Shown: one piece after another, positions 62,691-64,000 of the stretch
How the letters are laid out: each line of letters begins with the position of its first letter
How positions within the stretch are numbered: position 1 is the first letter of the stretch
Origin: Microbaculum marinisediminis
GTDB taxonomy: Bacteria; Pseudomonadota; Alphaproteobacteria; Rhizobiales; Tepidamorphaceae
Assembly (NCBI RefSeq): GCF_025397915.1
Contig: NZ_JALIDZ010000007.1
Coordinates: forward strand, 124,001-188,000
Direction of reading: 5' to 3'
DNA length: 64,000 bases
Translations under genes and position numbers: made by a program
The notes under the pieces: model-generated
What the model was told of the DNA's origin: nothing
The model's input: only the letters and a program-made list of their open reading frames with translations
Database searches by the model: none

Positions 62691-63572
62691 TTGGATTTCG
62701 GACCCTACCTGTTTCTCGCCGTTCTGGAGGGAACCGTCACCGCCGCGGTGCTGGCGCTCACCGCGCTCGGCCTGTCGCTGGTGTTCGGCGTCATGCGCAT
62801 CGTCAACGTCGCGCACGGCGAGTTCTTCATGCTCGGCGCGGTGCTGGCCTGGTGGATCGCCAGCATGGTTGCCGGTCACCCGGCGGTCGGCTTTCTCGCC
62901 GCGCTGGTCCTCAGCCCGCTCATCGTCGGCGCCGTCGCGCTCGTGTGCGAGCGCACGGTGCTGAGGCGCATCGACTACGATCCGGAGGCGACCATCGTCG
63001 CCACCATCGGCATCCTCTACATCATCCAGCAGCTCGCGCTGACCTTCTACGGCGCCGATGCGCGGCCGGTCGAGGCGCCTATCCATTTCCGGGTCCTGTT
63101 CCCCTGGTTCGGCTATTCCGGCTACAAGCTCGTCGTCGTCGGTGCCTCCGCCGCGCTGCTCATCGCCACCTGGTTCGTGCTGACGAAGACCCGCCTCGGC
63201 CTCGTCATGCGCGCCACCCAGTACGACCGCGAGACCGCGCAGGCCTTCGGCATTCCCGTCGACAGGGTCTACGCGGTGGTCTTCGCCATCGGCGCCATGC
63301 TGGCCGCCACCGCCGCCGTGCTGATCGTGCCGATCCAGCAGGCGCACTACCTGATGGGCGGCGATCCGCTGCTGCTGTCGTTCATCGTCGTCATCATCGG
63401 CGGGCTGGGCTCGATCCTCGGCACGGTGGTCGCCGCGATCATCATCGGCCTCAGCGACGGCATCATCTCGGTGTTCTTCTCGCCGACGCTGGCCAAGATC
63501 CTCGCCACCCTGCTCGTCGCCCTCGTTCTCGTCGTTCGGCCGCAGGGACTGTTCGGGAGGACGTCGCGATGA
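62691..63572 (+). CDS. Branched-chain-type ABC transporter permease (LivH-like)
   Basis: A 293-residue membrane permease with about eight hydrophobic segments. LivH features include LTALGLSLVFGVMRIVNVAHGEFFMLGAVLAWWI, the EAA-like MRATQYDRETAQAFGIPVDRVYAVVFAIGA, and GGLGSILGTVVAAIIIGL near the end. TTG 62691 is the only start that keeps the normal N-terminus; its ribosome site (AAAGAGA) is weak. It follows the REP-like element and overlaps the LivM-like gene by four bases. Confidence 0.9.
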   Translation: MDFGPYLFLAVLEGTVTAAVLALTALGLSLVFGVMRIVNVAHGEFFMLGAVLAWWIASMVAGHPAVGFLAALVLSPLIVGAVALVCERTVLRRIDYDPEATIVATIGILYIIQQLALTFYGADARPVEAPIHFRVLFPWFGYSGYKLVVVGASAALLIATWFVLTKTRLGLVMRATQYDRETAQAFGIPVDRVYAVVFAIGAMLAATAAVLIVPIQQAHYLMGGDPLLLSFIVVIIGGLGSILGTVVAAIIIGLSDGIISVFFSPTLAKILATLLVALVLVVRPQGLFGRTSR

Positions 63573-64000
63573 GCGCGGGCCTGGAGGCGCGCACGATGTC
63601 GCGGTCGCGCGTTGGCGACCGCGCGGTGCTGCTGCACCTCGCCGTGATCGCGGCGCTGTTCCTCGTCCAGTTCGTGGTCGGCGACTATCAGCACCTGAGC
63701 CTTGCCCGCGTCATGGTGCTCGCGGTCTACGCGGTCGGCTACAACATCCTGTTCGGCTACACCGGCCTGCTGAGTCTCGGCCACGCCATGTTCTTCGCCG
63801 CCGGCCTCTACGGCGCCGGGCTGACGGCGACCTACCTGTCCTTTGGCGTCCCGGCGGCCTTCGTCGCCGGCATCGTCTCGGGCCTCGTCCTCTCGGCCGG
63901 GATCGGCCTGATCGCGCTGCGCACTACCGGTGTCGCCTTCATGATCGTCACCATGATGTTCGCCCAGGCCGGCTACCTGATCGTGCTCTATTTCGGCGCG
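63569..64000 (+). CDS. Branched-chain-type ABC transporter permease (LivM-like), 5' part
   Basis: The first 144 codons are present; the frame is open at the right edge. ATG 63569 overlaps the LivH stop (ATGA) and has GGGAGGA at good spacing. Residues about 21-144 hold three to four membrane segments with the LivM pattern (VMVLAVYAVGYNILFGYTGLLSLGHAMFFAAGLYGAG, GLIALRTTGVAFMIVTMMFAQAGY). The ATPase genes of the importer are expected just beyond the window. Confidence 0.9.
   Translation, partial: MSAGLEARTMSRSRVGDRAVLLHLAVIAALFLVQFVVGDYQHLSLARVMVLAVYAVGYNILFGYTGLLSLGHAMFFAAGLYGAGLTATYLSFGVPAAFVAGIVSGLVLSAGIGLIALRTTGVAFMIVTMMFAQAGYLIVLYFGA

Overview
The window looks like chromosomal DNA of a GC-rich alphaproteobacterium, probably Hyphomicrobiales or a relative. 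This is inferred from protein style and gene content: a homospermidine synthase, TRAP and ABC transporters, hydantoinase/oxoprolinase pairs, and short ATGA-type overlaps inside operons. No rRNA, tRNA, CRISPR array, transposase or integrase was recognised. Both ends cut genes: a fumarylacetoacetate-hydrolase-like gene at the left edge and a branched-chain-type ABC permease at the right edge.

Left block (1-9.1 kb). This is a catabolic island with visibly lower GC than the rest. An enolase-superfamily acid-sugar dehydratase and an AraD1-like protein run leftward. A divergent GntR regulator leads rightward into an amidase, a polar amino acid ABC transporter (binding protein, two permeases, ATPase), a class III aminotransferase and a gluconate-5-dehydrogenase-like SDR. 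After it come about 1 kb of sparse DNA, a tiny lipoprotein and a secreted protein with a short collagen-like tract.

Middle block (11-29.5 kb). This is mostly core metabolism: a pentapeptide-repeat membrane protein, an acyltransferase, DNA polymerase I, a sulfatase/phosphonate monoester hydrolase-like enzyme, a compact nucleoside-salvage operon (cdd, purine nucleoside phosphorylase, deoC, deoA, deoB, then a GFA-family protein), a CAP-domain lipoprotein, homospermidine synthase, and an S-adenosylmethionine-cycle operon. In that last operon an HTH-methyltransferase fusion precedes metK and ahcY.

Catabolic block A (29.8-41.6 kb). A long leftward operon starts with a close NicX homologue (2,5-dihydroxypyridine 5,6-dioxygenase). 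It continues with an alpha/beta hydrolase, an acyl-CoA-dehydrogenase-fold protein, a CoA ligase, a complete TRAP transporter, an opine-dehydrogenase-fold protein and a 3-hydroxyacyl-CoA dehydrogenase-like protein. Divergent from it are a flavin reductase fused to a MarR domain, then a LysR regulator. The LysR gene borders a putrescine-type uptake and oxidation operon (ydcSTUV plus gamma-aminobutyraldehyde dehydrogenase-like) with a clean palindromic operator between them.

Catabolic block B (48.7-64 kb). A rightward cluster encodes a cytochrome c, ferredoxin-NADP reductase, hydantoinase A and B subunits, a two-gene molybdenum hydroxylase, a 6-hydroxynicotinate-reductase-like protein, a MarR regulator, UPF0280 and amino-acid-synthesis family proteins, and a Tat-exported ABC binding protein with its permeases. 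Together A and B suggest that this strain attacks N-heteroaromatic rings (nicotinate-like) both oxidatively and by ring reduction followed by ATP-dependent ring opening. Shared short sequence motifs in the promoter regions hint at joint regulation. The substrate assignments are inference.
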